In this document: positions 11,714 to 25,860 of the stretch, in pieces
Position numbering within the stretch: the stretch's first letter is position 1
Layout of the letters: the number at the start of each line of letters is the position of its first letter
Assembly: GCA_963575645.1 (NCBI GenBank)
Contig: OY754467.1
Coordinates: 26,036,501-26,100,500 of the forward strand
From: Xanthostigma xanthostigma
Taxonomy: Eukaryota > Arthropoda > Insecta > Raphidioptera > Raphidiidae
Length of the DNA: 64,000 nucleotides
Direction of reading: 5' to 3'
Position numbers and translations under genes: made by a program
Notes under the pieces: generated by a model
What the model saw: the letters and a program-made list of their open reading frames with translations, nothing else
Databases searched by the model: none
What the model was told of the DNA's origin: nothing

Positions 11714-13977
11714 ATCCAAACCTGAATGTTATAGTGTAAATAGACTTACCCTCATGAAATAAAGCAATTTTGCCTATAAAGACTCATTTGCACCTAATTG
11801 TCGTAAAGCATGTAAAAACTGCTTGTATGCGTTAAAATAATGGTTAATATGCAGTTTGCATTTTCTATTGAGAGAAAGATTGAAACCTGAATGTTATAGT
11901 GTAAATAGACTTACCTTCATGAAATAAAGCAATTTTGTCTATAAGGACTCATTTGCCCCTTATTGTCATAAAGCATGTAAAAACTTCTTGAATGCGTTAA
12001 AATAATGGTTAATATGCAGTTTGCATTTTCTTATGAGAGAATGATCCAAACCTGAATGTAATAGTGTAAATAGACTTACCTTTGTAAAATAAAGCAATTT
12101 TTCCTATAAGGACTCATTTGCACGCAATTGTCGTGAAGCATGTAAAAACTGGTTGTCTGCGTGAAAATGATAGTAAATATGCAGTTTGCATTTTCTTATG
12201 AGAGAATGCTCCAAACCTGAATATTATAGTGTAAATAGACTTACCCTCATGAAATAAAGCAATTTTGCCTATAAAGACTCATTTGCACCTAATTGTCGTA
12301 AAGCATGTAAAAACTGCTTGTCTGCGTTTAAATAATGGTTAATATGCAGTTTGCATTTTCTTATGAGAGAATGGTCCAAACCTGAATGTTATAGTGTAAA
12401 TAGACTTACCCTCATGAAATAAAGCAATTTTGCCTATAAAGACTCATTTGCACCTAATTGTCATAAAGCATGTTAAAACTGCTTGTATGCGTTAAAATAA
12501 TAGTTAATATGCAGTTTGCATTTTCTTGTGAGAGAATGATCCAAACCTGAATGTTATAGTGTAAGTAAACTAACCTTTGTAAAATAAAGCAATTTTGCTT
12601 ATAAAGACTCATTTGCACCTAATTGTCGTAAAGCATGTAAAAACTGCTTGTCTGCGTTTAAATAATGGTTAATATGTAGTTTGCATTTTCTTATGAGAGA
12701 ATGATCCAAACCTGAATGTAATAGTGTAAATAGACTTACCTTTATGAAATAAAGCAATTTTGCCTATAAGGACTCATTTGCCCCTAATTGTCATAAAGCA
12801 TGTAAAAACTGCTTGAATGCGTTAAAATAATGGTTAATATGCAGATTGCATTTTCTTATGAGAGAATGATCCAAACCTGAATGTTATAGTGTAAATAGAC
12901 TTACCTTTGTAAAATAAAGCAATTTTGCCTATAAGGACTCATTTGCACGCAATTGTCGTGAAGCATGTAAAAACTGCTTGTCTGCGTTAAAATAATGGTT
13001 AATATGCAGTTTGCATTTTCTTATGAGAGAATGATCCAAACCTGAATGTTATAGTGAAAGTAGACTTACCTTTGTGAAATGAAACACTTTTGCCTTTATG
13101 GACTTATTTGCACCTAATTGTCGTAAACCATGAAAAAACTGCTTGTCTGCGTGAAAATGATAGTCAATATTCAGTTTGCATTTTCTTATGAGAGAATGAT
13201 CCAAACCTGAATGTTATAGTGTAAATAGACTTACCCTCATGAAATAAAGCAATTTTGCCTATAAGGACTCATTTGCACCTAATTGTCATAAAGCATGTAA
13301 AAACTGCTTGTATGCGTTAAAATGATAGTAAATATGCAGTTTTCATTTTCTTATGAGAGAATGATCCAAACCTGAATGTTATAGTGTAAATAGACTTACC
13401 CTCATGAAATAAAGCAATTTTGCCTATAAAGACTCATTTGCACCTAATTGTCGTAAAGCATGTTAAAACTGCTTGTCTGCGTTTAAATAATGGTTAATAT
13501 GCAGTTTGCATTTTCTTATGAGAGAAAGATCCAAACCTGAATGTTATAGTGTAAATAGACTTACCCTCATGAAATAAAGCACTTTTGCCTATAAGGACTC
13601 ATTTGCACCTAATTGTCGTAAAGCATGTAAAAACTGCTTGTATGCGTTAAAATAATGGTTAATATGCAGTTTGCATTTTCTTATGAGAGAAAGATCCAAA
13701 CCTGAATGTTATAGTGTAAATAGACTTACCTTCATAAAATAAAGCAATTTTGTCTATAAGGACTCATTTGCCCCTTATTGTCATAAAGCATGTAAAAACT
13801 GCTTGTATGCGGTAAAATAATGGTTAATATGCAGTTTGCATTTTCTTATGAGAGAATGATCCAAACCTGAATGTTATAGTGTAAATAGACTTACCTTTGT
13901 AAAATAAAGCAATTTTGCCTATAAGGACTCATTTGCACGAAATTGTCGTGAAGCATGTAAAAACTGCTTGTCTGCGT
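11714..13977 (-). repeat. Duplicated satellite block, copy 2 (two extra monomers)
   Basis: This is the partner of 9405-11338. It contains an additional 330 bp (12871-13200): one CACGCAATTGTCGTG-type monomer and one monomer with GAAACACTTTTGCC and TCAATATTCAG. Either copy 2 gained two monomers or copy 1 lost two by unequal exchange. Confidence 0.82.
12138..12879 (-). repeat. Second reverse-oriented counterpart of 1321-2062
   Basis: This block has the same five-unit variant order as 9829-10570 and the same 742-bp length. It matches the forward arm slightly better, because it has GCGTTAAAATAATAG where 9829-10570 has GCGTTTAAATAATAG. It is followed by a CACGCAATTGTCGTG-type monomer and then a TCAATATTCAG-type monomer (12880-13200). 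Forward order 826-1155 shows the same two types, so the mirrored similarity extends further with one monomer missing. Confidence 0.82.
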
Positions 13978-15081
13978 GAAAATGATAGTAAATATGCAGT
14001 TTGCATTTTATTATGAGAGAATGATCCAAACATGAATATTATAGTGTAAATAGACTTACCCTCATGAAATAAAGCAATTTTGCCTATAAAGACTCATTTG
14101 CACCTAATTGTCGTAAAGCATGTAAAAACTGCTTGTCTGCGTTTAAATAATGGTTAATATGCAGTTTGCAATTTCTTATGAGAGAATGATCCAAACCTGA
14201 ATGTTATAGTGTAAATAGACTATCCTTCATGAAATAAAGCAATTTTGCCTATAAGGACTCATTTGCCCCTAATTGTCATAAAGCATGTAAAAACTGCTTG
14301 TCTGCGTTAAAGTAATGGTTAATATGCAGTTTGCATTTTCTTATGAGAGAATGATCCAAACCTGAATGTTATAGTGAAAATAGACTTACCTTTGTAAAAT
14401 AAAGCAATTTTGCCTATAAGGACTCATTTGCACGCAATTGTCGTGAAGCATGTAAAAACTGCTTGTCTGCGTTAAAATAATGGTTAATATGCAGTTTGCA
14501 TTTTCTTATGAGAGAATGATCCAAACCTGAATGTTATAGTGTAAATAGACTTACCTTTGTAAAATAAAGCAATTTTGCCTATAAGGACTCATTTGCACGC
14601 AATTGTCGTGAAGCATGTAAAAACTGCTTGTCTGCGTGAAAATGATTGTAAATATGCAGTTTGCATTTTCTTATGAGAGAATGATCCAAACCTGAATGTT
14701 ATAGTGTAAATAGTCTTACCCTCTTGAAATAAAGCAATTTTGCCTATAAGGAGTCATTTGCACCTAATTGTCATAAAGCTTGTAAAAACTGCTTGTATGC
14801 GTTAAAATAATAGTTAATATGCAGTTTGCATTTTCTTATGAGAGAATGATCTAAACCTGAATGTTATAGTTTAAGTAAACTTACCTTTGTAAAATAAAGC
14901 AATTTTGCCTAAATAGACTCATTTTCCCCTAATTGTCATAAAGCATGTAAAAACTGCTTGTATGCGTTAAAATATTGGTTAATATGCAGTTAGCATTTTC
15001 TTATGAGAGAATGATCCAAACCTGAATGTTATAGTGTAAATAGACTTACATTTGTAAAATAAAAATTTTGCCTATAAGGAC

Positions 15082-18000
15082 TCATTTGCACGCAATTGTC
15101 GTGAAGCATGTAAAAACTGCTTGGCTGCGTGAAAATGATAGTAAATATGCAGTTTGCATTTTCTTATGAGAGAATGATCCAAACCTTAATGTTAAAGTGT
15201 AAATAGACCTACCCTCATTAAATAAAGCAATTTTGCCTATATAAAGACTCATTTGCATCTATTTGTCGTAAAGCATGTAAAAACTGCTTGTCTGCGTTTT
15301 AATAATGGTTAATATGCAGTTTGCATTTTCTTATCAGAGAATGATCCAAACCTTAATGTTTTAGTATAAATAGACTTACCCTCATGAAATAAAGCAATTT
15401 TGCCTATAAAGACTCATTTGCACCTAATTGTCGTAAAGCATGTAAAAACTGCTTGTATGCGTTAAAATAATGGTTAATATGCAGTTTGCATTTTCTTATG
15501 AGAGAATGATCCAAACCTGAATGTTATAGTGTAAATAGACTTACCTTCATGAAATAATGCAATTTTAGCCTATAAGGACTCATTTGCCCCTAATTGTCAT
15601 AAAACATGTAAAAACTGCTTGTATGCGTTAAAATAATGGTTAATATGCAGATTGCATTTTCTTATGAGAGAATGATCCAAACCTTAATGTTATAGTGTAA
15701 ATAGACTTACCCTCATTAAATAAAGCAATTTTGCCTATAAAGACTCATTTGCATCTATTTGTCGTAAAGCATGTAAAAACTGCTTGTCTGCGTTTTAATA
15801 ATGGTTAATATGCAGTTTGCATTTTCTTATGAGAGAATGATCCAAACCTGAATGTTATAGTGTAAATAGACTTACCCTCATGAAATAAAGCAATTTTGCC
15901 TATAAAGACTCATTTGCACCTAATTGTCGTAAAGCATGTTAAAACTGCTTGTCTGCGTTTAAATAATGGTTAATATGCAGTTTGCATTTTCTTATGAGAG
16001 AAAGATCCAAACCTGAATGTTATAGTGTAAATAGACTTACCTTCATGAAATAAAGCAATTTTGCCTATAAGGACTCATTTGCCCCTTATTGTCATAAAGC
16101 ACGTAAAAACTGCTTGTATGCGTTGAAATTATGGTTAATATGCAGTTGGCATTTTCTTATGAGAGAATGATCCAAACCTAAATGTTATAGTGAAAATAGA
16201 CTTACGTTTGTAAAATAACGCAATTTTGCCTATAAGGACTCATTTGCACGAAATTGTCGTGAAGCATGTAAAAACTGCTTGTCTGCGTTAAAATAATGGT
16301 TAATATGCAGTTTGCATTTTCTTATGAGAAAATGATCCAAACCTGAATGTTATAGTGAAAGTAGACTAACCTTTGTAAAATAAAACAATTTTGCCTTTAA
16401 GGACTTATTTCCACCTAATTGTCGTAAAACATGTGAAAACTGCTTGTCTGCGTGAAAATGATTGTAAATATGCAGTTTGCATTTTCTTATGAGAGAATGA
16501 TCCATACCTGAATGTTATAGTGTAAATAGACTTACCCTCATGAAATAAAGCACTTTTGCCTATAAGGACTCATTTGCACCTAATTGTCGTAAAGCATGTA
16601 AAAACTGCTTGTCAGCGTTAAAATAATTGTTAATATGCAGTTTGCATTTTCTTATGAGAGAATGATCCAAACCTGAATGTTATAGTGTAAATAGACTTAC
16701 TCTAATGAAATAAAGCAGATTTGACTATAAGGACTCATTTGCCCCTAACAGTCATAAAGCATGTAAAAACTGTTTGTATGCGTTAAAATAATGGTTAATA
16801 TGCAGTTTGCATTTTCTTATGAGAGAATGATCCAAACCTGAATGTAATAGTGAAAATAGACTTACCTTTTTCAAATAAAGCAATTTTGCCTATAAATACT
16901 TATTTGCACGCAATTGTCGTGAAGCATGTAAAAACTGCTTGTCTGCGTGAAAATGATAGTAAATATGCAGTTTGCATTTTCCTATAAGAGAATGATCCAA
17001 ACCTGAATGTTATAGTGTAAATAGACTTACCTTCATGAAATAAAGCAATTTTGCCTATAAAGACTCATTTGCACCTAATTGTCGTAAAGCATGTAAAAAC
17101 TGCTTGCCTTCGTTTAAATAATGGTTAATATGCAGTTTGCATTTTCTTATGAGAGAAAGATCCAAACCTGAATGTTATAGTGTAAATAGACTTACCTTCA
17201 TGAAATAAAGCAATTTTGCCTATAAGGACTCATTTGCCCCTTATTGTCATAAAGCATGTAAAAACTGCTTGTATGCGTTAAAATAATGGTTAATATGCAG
17301 TTTGCATTTTCTTATGAGAGAATGATCCAAACCTGAATGTTATAGTGAAAGTAGACCCTACCTTTGTGAAATAAAACAATTTTGCCTTTAAGGACTTATT
17401 TCCACTTAATTGTCGTAAAACATGTGAAAACTCCTTGTCTGCGTGAAAATAATAGTAAATATGCAGTTTGCATTTTCTTATGAGAGAATGATCCAAACCT
17501 GAATGTTATAGTGTAAAATAGACTTACCCTCATGAAATAAAGCACTTTTGCCTATAAGGACTCATTTGCACCTAATTGTCGTAAAGCATGTAAAAACTGC
17601 TTGTCAGCGTTAAAATAATGGTTAATATGCAGTTTGCATTTTCTTATGAGAGAATGATCCAAACCTGAATGTAATAGTGTAAATAGACTTACTTTAATGA
17701 AATAAAGCAATTTTGCCTATAAGGACTCATTTGCCCCTAATTGTCATGAAGCATATAAAAACTGCTTGTATGCGTTGAAATAATGGTTAATATGCAGTTT
17801 GCATTTTCTTATGAGAGAATGATCCAAACCTGAATGTTATAGTGAAAATAGATTAACCTTTGTAAAATAACGCAATTTTGCCTATAAGGACTCATTTGCA
17901 CGCAATTGTCGTGAAGCATGTAAAAACTGCTTGTCTGCGTCAAAATAATGGTTAATATGCAGTTTGCATTTTCTTATGAGAAAATGATCCAAACCTGAAT

Positions 18001-18881
18001 GTTATAGTGTAAATCGACTTACCCTCATGAAATAAAGCAATTTTGCCTATAAAGACTCATTTGCACCTAAATGTCATAAAGCATGTAAAAACTGCTTGTA
18101 TGCGTTAAAATGATAGTAAATATGCAGTTTGCATTTTCTTATGAGAGAATGATCTAAACCTGAATGTTATAGTTTAAGTAAACTTACCTTTGTAAAATAA
18201 AGCAATTTTGCCTATTAGGACTCATTTGCCCCTAATTGTCATAAAGCATGTAAAAACTGCTTGTATGCGTTAAAATAGTGGTTAATATGCAGTTTGCATT
18301 TTCTTATGAGATAATGATCGAAACCTGAATATTATAGTGTAAATAGACTTACCTTTGTTAAATAAAGCAATTTTGCCTATAAGGACTCATTTGCACGCAA
18401 TTGTCGTGAAGCATGTAAAAACTGCTTGTCTGCGTTAAAATAATAGTTAATATGCAGTTTGCATTTTCTTATGAGAGAATGATCCAAACCTAAATGTTAT
18501 AGTGTAAATAGACTTACCTTCAAGAAATAAAGCAATTTTGCCTATAGGGACTCATTTGCCCCTAATTGTCATAAAGCATGTAAAAACTGCTTGTAAGCGT
18601 TAAAATAATGGTTAATATGCAGTTTGCATTTTCTTATGAGAGAATGATCTAAACCTGAATGTTATAGTGTAAATTAACTTACCCTCATGAAATAAAGCAA
18701 TTTTGCCTATAAAGACTCATTTGCACCTAATTGTCATAAAGCATGTAAAAACTGCTTGTATGCGTTAAAATGATAGTAAATATGCAGTTTGCATTTTCTT
18801 ATGAGAGAATGATCCAAACCTGAATGTTATAGTGTAAATAGACTTACCCTCATGAAATAAAGCACTTTTGCCTATAAGGAG
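15082..18881 (-). repeat. HOR unit of 3,800 bp, copy 1
   Basis: This unit is tandem with the next. Starting points are marked by CTTGGCTGCGTG (about 15,120 and 18,920). Collinear variants follow in both copies: AACCTTAATGTTAAAG, CATCTATTTGTCG, GCGTTGAAATTATGG, CACGAAATTGTCG, CTAATGAAATAAAGCAGATT, GCGTCAAAATAATGG, GATCGAAACC and CTTCAAGAA. The offset is 3,800 bp at first, shifts by small indels to 3,798, and becomes 3,963 after about 17.3 kb because the second copy carries one more monomer. Its first part (to about 15.48 kb, with the preceding kilobase) recurs near 22.7-23.6 kb at offset 8,091. Confidence 0.82.
16099..17496 (-). repeat. Recurrent monomer cassette, copy 1
   Basis: The cassette is an ordered run of distinctive monomers: GCACGTAAAAAC with GCGTTGAAATTATGG; CACGAAATTGTCG; AAAACATGTGAAAACTGC with GATTGTAAAT; CAGCGTTAAAATAATTG; CTAATGAAATAAAGCAGATT; AAATACTTATTTGCACGC; TTTCCTATAAGAG; GCTTGCCTTCG; GAGAGAAAGATCC; and finally a 166-bp variant with GTAGACCCTACC (17,354), followed by AGTGTAAAATAGAC. 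Distance from GCACGT to the ACCC marker is 1,255 bp here, one monomer shorter than in copy 2. The cassette is the most widely spread higher-order module in the window. Confidence 0.8.
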
Positions 18882-21800
18882 TCATTTGCACGCAATTGTC
18901 GTGAAGCATGTAAAAACTGCTTGGCTGCGTGAAAATGATAGTAAATATGCAGTTTGCATTTACTTATGAGAGAATGATCCAAACCTTAATGTTAAAGTGT
19001 AAATAGACTTACCCTCATTAAATAAAGCAATTTTGCCTATAAAGACTCATTTGCATCTATTTGTCGTAAAGCATGTAAAAACTGCTTGTCTGCGTTTTAA
19101 TAATGGTTAATATGCAGTTTGCATTTTCTTATGAGAGAATGATCCAAACCTTAATGTTTTAGTATAAATAGACTTACCCTCATGAAATAAAGCAATTTTG
19201 CCTATAAAGACTCATTTGCACCTAATTGTCGTAAAGCATGTAAAAACTGCTTGTATGCGTTAATTTAATGGTTAATATGCAGTTTGCATTTTCTTATGAG
19301 AGAATGATCCAAACCTGAATGTTATAGTGTAAATAGACTTACCTTCATGAAATAATGCAATTTTTGCCTATAAGGACTCATTTGCCCCTAATTGTCATAA
19401 AACATGTAAAAACTGCTTGTATGCGTTAAAATAATGGTTATTATGCAGATTGCATTTTCTTATGAGAGAATGATCCAAACCTTAATGTTATAGTGTAAAT
19501 AGACTTACCCTCATTAAATAAAGCAATTTTGCCTATAAAAACTCATTTGCATCTATTTGTCGTAAAGCATGTAAAAACTGCTTGTCTGCGTTTTAATAAT
19601 GGTTAATATGCAGTTTGCATTTTCTTATGAGAGAATGATCCAAACCTGAATGTTATAGTGTAAATAGACTTACCCTCATGAAATAAAGCAATTTTGCCTA
19701 TAAAGACTCATTTGCACCTAATTGTCGTAAAGCATGTTAAAACTGCTTGTCTGCGTTTAAATAATGGGTAATATGCAGTTTGCATTTTCTTATGAGAGAA
19801 AGATCCAAACCTGAATGTTATAGTGTAAATAGACTTACCTTCATGAAATAAAGCAATTTTGCCTATAAGGACTCATTTGCCCCTTATTGTCATAAAGCAC
19901 GTAAAAACTGCTTGTATGCGTTGAAATTATGGTTAATATGCAGTTGGCATTTTCTTATGAGAGAATGACCCAAACCTAAATGTTATAGTGAAAATAGACT
20001 TACGTTTGTAAAATAACGCAATTTTGCCTATAAGGACTCATTTGCACGAAATTGTCGTGAAGCATATAAAAACTGCTTGTCTGCGTTAAAATAATGGTTA
20101 ATATGCAGTTTGCATTTTCTTATGAGAAAATGATCCAAACCTGAATGTTATAGTGAAAGTAGACTAACCTTTGTAAAATAAAACAATTTTGCCTTTAAGG
20201 ACTTATTTCCACCTAATTGTCGTAAAACATGTGAAAACTGCTTGTCTGCGCGAAAATGATTGTAAATATGCAGTTTGCATTTTCTTATGAGAGAATGATC
20301 CAAACCTGAATGTTATAGTGTAAATAGACTTACCCTCATGAAATAAAGCACTTTTGCCTGTAAAGACTCATTTGCACCTAATTGTCGTAAAGCATGTAAA
20401 AACTGCTTGTCAGCGTTAAAATAATTGTTAATATGCAGTTTGCATTTTCTTATGAGAGAATGATCCAAACCTGAATGTTATAGTGTAAATAGACTTACTC
20501 TAATGAAATAAAGCAGATTTGACTATAAGGACTCATTTGCCCCTAATTGTCATAAAGCATGTAAAAACTGTTTGTATGCGTTAAAATAATGGTTAATATG
20601 CAGTTTGCATTTTCTTATGAGAGAATGATCCAAACCTGAATGTGATAGTGAAAATAGACTTACCTTTGTAAAATAAAGCAATTTTGCCTATAAATACTTA
20701 TTTGCACGCAATTGTCGTGAAGCATGTAAAAACTGCTTGTCTGCGTGAAAATGATAGTAAATATGCAGTTTGCATTTTCCTATAAGAGAATGATCCAAAC
20801 CTGAATGTTATAGTGTAAATAGACTTACCTTCATGAAATAAAGCAATTTTGCCTATAAAGACTCATTTGCACCTAATTGTCGAAAAGCATGTAAAAACTG
20901 CTTGCCTTCGTTTAAATAATGGTTAATATGCAGTTTGCATTTTCTTATGAGAGAAAGATCCAAACCTGAATGTTATAGTGTAAATAGACTTACCTTCATG
21001 AAATAAAGCAATTTTGCCTATAAGGACTCATTTGCCCCTTATTGTCATAAAGCATGTAAAAACTGCTTGTATGCGTTAAAATAATGGTTAATATGCAGTT
21101 TGCATTTTCTTATGAGAGAATAATCCAAACCTGAATGTTATAGTGTAAATAGACTTACCTTTGTAAAATAAAGCAATTTTGCCTATAAGGACTCATTTGC
21201 ACGCAATTGTCGTGAAGCATGTAAAAACTGCTTGTCTGCGTAAAAATAATGGTTAATATGCAGTTTGCATTTTCCTATGAGAGTATGATCCAAACCTGAA
21301 TGTTATAGTGAAAGTAGACCCTACCTTTGTGAAATAAAACAATTTTGCCTTTTAGGACTTATTTCCACCTAATTGTCGTAAAACATGTGAAAACTCCTTG
21401 TCTGCGTGAAAATAATAGTAAATATGCAGTTTGCATTTTCTTATGAGAGAATGATCCGAACCTGAATGTTATAGTGTAAAATACACTTACCCTCATGAAA
21501 TAAAGCACTTTTGCCTATAAGGACTCATTTGCACCTAATTGTCGTAAAGCATGTAAAAACTGCTTGTCAGCGTTAAAATAATGGTTAATATGCAGTTTGC
21601 ATTTTCTTATGAGAGAATGATCCAAACCTGAATGTAATAGTGTAAATAGACTTACTTTAATGAAATAAAGCAATTTTGCCTATAAGGACTCATTTGCCCC
21701 TAATTGTTATAAAGCATATAAAAACTGCTTGTATGCGTTGAAATAATGGTTAATATGCAGTTTGCATCTTCTTATGAGAGAATGATCCAAACCTGAATGT

Positions 21801-22844
21801 TATAGTGAAAATAGATTAACCTTTGTAAAATAACGCAATTTTGCCTATAAGGACTCATTTGCACGCAATTGTCGTGAAGCATGTAAAAACTGCTTGTCTG
21901 CGTCAAAATAATGGTTAATATGCAGTTTGCATTTTCTTATGAGAAAATGATCCAAACCTGAATGTTATAGTGTAAATCGACTTACCCTCATGAAATAAAG
22001 CAATTTTGCCTATAAAGACTCATTTGCACCTAAATGTCATAAAGCATGTAAAAACTGCTTGTATGCGTTAAAATGATAGTAAATATGCAGTTTGCATTTT
22101 CTTATGAGAGAATGATCTAAACCTGAATGTTATAGTTTAAGTAAACTTACCTTTGTAAAATAAAGCAATTTTGCCTATTAGGACTCATTTGCCCCTAATT
22201 GTCATAAAGCATGTAAAAACTGCTTGTATGCGTTAAAATAGTGGTTAATATGCAGTTTGCATTTTCTTATGAGATAATGATCGAAACCTGAATATTATAG
22301 TGTAAATATACTTACCTTTGTTAAATAAAGCAATTTTGCCTATAAGGACTCATTTGCACGCAATTGTCGTGAAGCATGTAAAAACTGCTTGTCTGCGTTA
22401 AAATAATGGTTAATATGCAGTTTGCATTTTCTTATGAGAGAATGATCCAAACCTAAATGTTATAGTGTAAATAGACTTACCTTCAAGAAGTAAAGCAATT
22501 TTGCCTATAGGGACTCATTTGCCCCTAATTGTCATAAAGCATGTAAAAACTGCTTGTATGCGTTAAAATAATGTATAATATGCAGTTTGCATTTTCTTAT
22601 GAGAGAATGATCCAAACCTGAATGTTATAGTGTAAATTAACTTACCCTCATGAAATAAAGTAATTTTGCCTATAAAGACTCATTTGCACCTAATTGTCAT
22701 AAAGCATGTAAAAACTGCTTGTATGCGTTAAAATGATAGTAAATATGCAGTTTGCATTTTCTTATGAGAGAATGATCCAAACCTGAATGTTATAGTGTAA
22801 ATAGTCTTACCCTCTTGAAATAAAGCAATTTTGCCTATAAGGAG
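18882..22844 (-). repeat. HOR unit, copy 2 (about 3,963 bp)
   Basis: This is the tandem partner of 15082-18881 with one extra monomer near 21.1-21.3 kb. The junction between copies falls in a GGAGTCATTTGCAC context at about 18,879-18,892, where a GAGTCATTTGCACC-type unit is fused to a GCACGCAATTGTCG-type unit. The stretch of about 20.95-22.56 kb recurs at about 24.25-25.86 kb with offset 3,301. Confidence 0.8.
19897..21459 (-). repeat. Recurrent monomer cassette, copy 2
   Basis: Same variant order as the cassette at 16099-17496, with marker spacing of 1,420 bp. The extra unit lies just before the GTAGACCC monomer. The 68-codon frame found in sister copies is not open from its TTG here, because the start triplet is changed: GATCCGAACC replaces GATCCAAACC near 21,457. 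Confidence 0.78.
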
Positions 22845-24249
22845 TCATTTGCACCTAATTGTCATAAAGCTTGTAAAAACTGCTTGTATGCGTTAAAATA
22901 ATGGTTAATATGCAGTTTGCATTTTCTTATGAGAGAATGATCTAAACCTGAATGTTATAGTTTAAGTAAACTTACCTTTGTAAAATAAAGCATTTTTGCC
23001 TAAATAGACTCATTTTCCCCTAATTGTCATAAAGCATGTAAAAACTGCTTGTATGCGTTAAAATATTGGTTAATATGCAGTTAGCATTTTCTTATGAGAG
23101 AATGATCCAAACCTGAATGTTATAGTGTAAATAGACTTACATTTGTAAAATAAAAATTTTGCCTATAAGGACTCATTTGCACGCAATTGTCGTGAAGCAT
23201 GTAAAAACTGCTTGGCTGCGTGAAAATGATAGTAAATATGCAGTTTGCATTTTCTTATGAGAGAATGATCCAAACCTTAATGTTAAAGTGTAAATAGACT
23301 TTCCCTCATTAAATAAAGCAATTTTGCCTATAAAGACTCATTTGCATCTATTTGTCGTAAAGCATGTAAAAACTGCTTGTCTGCGTTTTAATAATGGTTA
23401 ATATGCAGTTTGCATTTTCTTATGAGAGAATGATCCATCCCTTAATGTTTTAGTATAAATAGACTTACCCTCATGAAATAAAGCAATTTTGCCTATAAAG
23501 ACTCATTTGCACCTAATTGTCGTAAAGCATGTAAAAACTGCTTGTATGCGTTAAAATAATGGTTAATATGCAGTTTGCATTTTCTTATGAGAGAAAGATC
23601 CAAACCTGAATGTTATAGTGTAAATAGACTTTCCTTCATGAAATAAAGCAATTTTGCCTATAAAGACTCATTTGCCCCTAATTGTCATTAAGCATGTAAA
23701 AACTGCTTGTCTGCGTTAAAATAATGGTTAATATGCAGTTTGCATTTTCTTATGAGAGAAAGATCCAAACCTGAATGTTATAGTGTAAATAGACTTACCT
23801 TTGTGAAATAAAACAATTTTGCCTTTAAGGACTTATTTCCACCTAATTGTCGTAAAACATGTGAAAACTGCTTGTCTGCGTGAAAATGATAGTAAATATG
23901 CAATTTACATTTTCTTATGAGAGAATGATCCAAACCTGAATGTTATAGTGTTAATAGACTTACCTTCATGAAATAATGCAATTTTTGCCTATAAGGACTC
24001 ATTTGCCCCTAATTGTCATAAAACATGTAAAAACTGCTTGTATGCGTTAAAATAATGGTTAATATGCAGACTGCATTTTCTTATGAGAGAATGATCCAAA
24101 CCTTAATGTTGTAGTGTAAATAGACTTACCCTCATGAAATAAAGCAATTTTGCCTATAAAGACTCATTTGCACCTAATTGTCGTAAAGCATGTTAAAACT
24201 GCTTGTCTGCGTTTAAATAATGGTTAATATGCAGTTTGCATTTTCTTAT

Positions 24250-25860
24250 GAGAGAAAGATCCAAACCTGAATGTTATAGTGTAAATAGACTTACCTTCAT
24301 GAAATAAAGCAATTTTGCCTCTAAGGACTCATTTGCCCCTTATTGTCATAAAGCATGTAAAAACTGCTTGTATGCGTTAAAATAATGGTTAATATGCAGT
24401 TTGCATTTTCTTATGAGAGAATGATCCAAACCTGAATGTTATAGTGTAAATAGACTTACCTTTGTAAAATAAAGCAATTTTGCCTATAAGGACTCATTTG
24501 CACGCAATTGTCGTGAAGCATGTAAAAACTGCTTGTCTGCGTAAAAATAATGGTTAATATGCAGTTTGCATTTTCTTATGAGAGTATGATCCAAACCTGA
24601 ATGTTATAGTGAAAGTAGACCCTACCTTTGTGAAATAAAACAATTTTGCCTTTAAGGACTTATTTCCACCTAATTGTCGTAAAACATGTGAAAACTCCTT
24701 GTCTGCGTGAAAATAATAGTAAATATGCAGTTTGCATTTTCTTATGAGAGAATGATCCAAACCTGAATGTTATAGTGTAAAATAGACTTACCCTCATGAA
24801 ATAAAGCACTTTTGCCTATAAGGACTCATTTGCACCTAATTGTCGTAAAGCATGTAAAAACTGCTTGTCTGCGTCAAAATAATGGTTAATATGCAGTTTG
24901 CATTTTCTTATTAGAGAATGATCCAAACCTGAATGTAATAGTGTAAATAGACTTACTTAAATGAAATAAAGCAATTTTGCCTATAAGGACTCATTTGCCC
25001 CTAATTGTCATAAAGCATATAAAAACTGCTTGTATGCGTTGAAATAATGGTTAATATGCAGTTTGCATTTTCTTATGAGAGAATGATCCAAACCTGAATG
25101 TTATAGTGAAAATAGATTAACCTTTGTAAAATAACGCAATTTTGCCTATAAGGACTTATTTGCACGCAATTGTCGTGAAGCATGTAAAAACTGCTTGTCT
25201 GCGTCAAAATAATGGTTAATATGCAGTTTGCATTTTCTTATGAGAAAATAATCCAAACCTGAATGTTATAGTGTAAATCGACTAACCCTCATGAAATAAA
25301 GCAATTTTGCCTATAAAGACTCATTTGCACCTCATTGTCATAAAGCATGTAAAAACTGCTTGTATGCGTTAAAATGATAGTAAATATGCAGTTTGCATTT
25401 TCTTATGAGAGAATGATCTAAACCTGAATGTTATAGTTTAAGTAAACTTACCTTTGTAAAATAAAGCAATTTTGCCTATTAGGACTCATTTGCCCCTAAT
25501 TGTCATAAAGCATGTAAAAACTGCTTGTATGCGTTAAAATAGTGGTTAATATGCAGTTTGCATTTTCTTATGAGATAATGATCGAAACCTGAATATTATA
25601 GTGTAAATAGACTTACCTTTGTTAAATAAAGCAATTTTGCCTATAAGGACTCATTTGCACGCAATTGTCGTGAAGCATGTAAAAACTGCTTGTCTGCGTT
25701 AAAATAATGGTTAATATGCAGTTTGCATTTTCTTATGAGAGAATGATCCAAACCTAAATGTTATAGTGTAAATAGACTTACCTTCAAGAAATAAAGCAAT
25801 TTTGCCTATAGGGACTCATTTGCCCCTAATTGTCATAAAGCATGTAAAAACTGCTTGTAT
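24250..25860 (-). repeat. Copy of 20.95-22.56 kb (offset 3,301)
   Basis: Variants run in the same order as at 20.95-22.56 kb: GAGAGAAAGATCC, GCCCCTTATTGTC, GAGAGTATGATCC, GTAGACCCTACC, AGTGTAAAATAGAC, GCGTCAAAATAATGG, AGTTTAAGTAAAC, GAGATAATGATCG and TTTGTTAAATAAAGC. The right limit is where AATGGTTAATATG here contrasts with AATGTATAATATG at 22.57 kb. Boundaries are estimated by eye. The monomer carrying ACCTAAATG and CTTCAAGAAAT is then present twice in a row (near 25,755 and 25,920). Confidence 0.7.
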
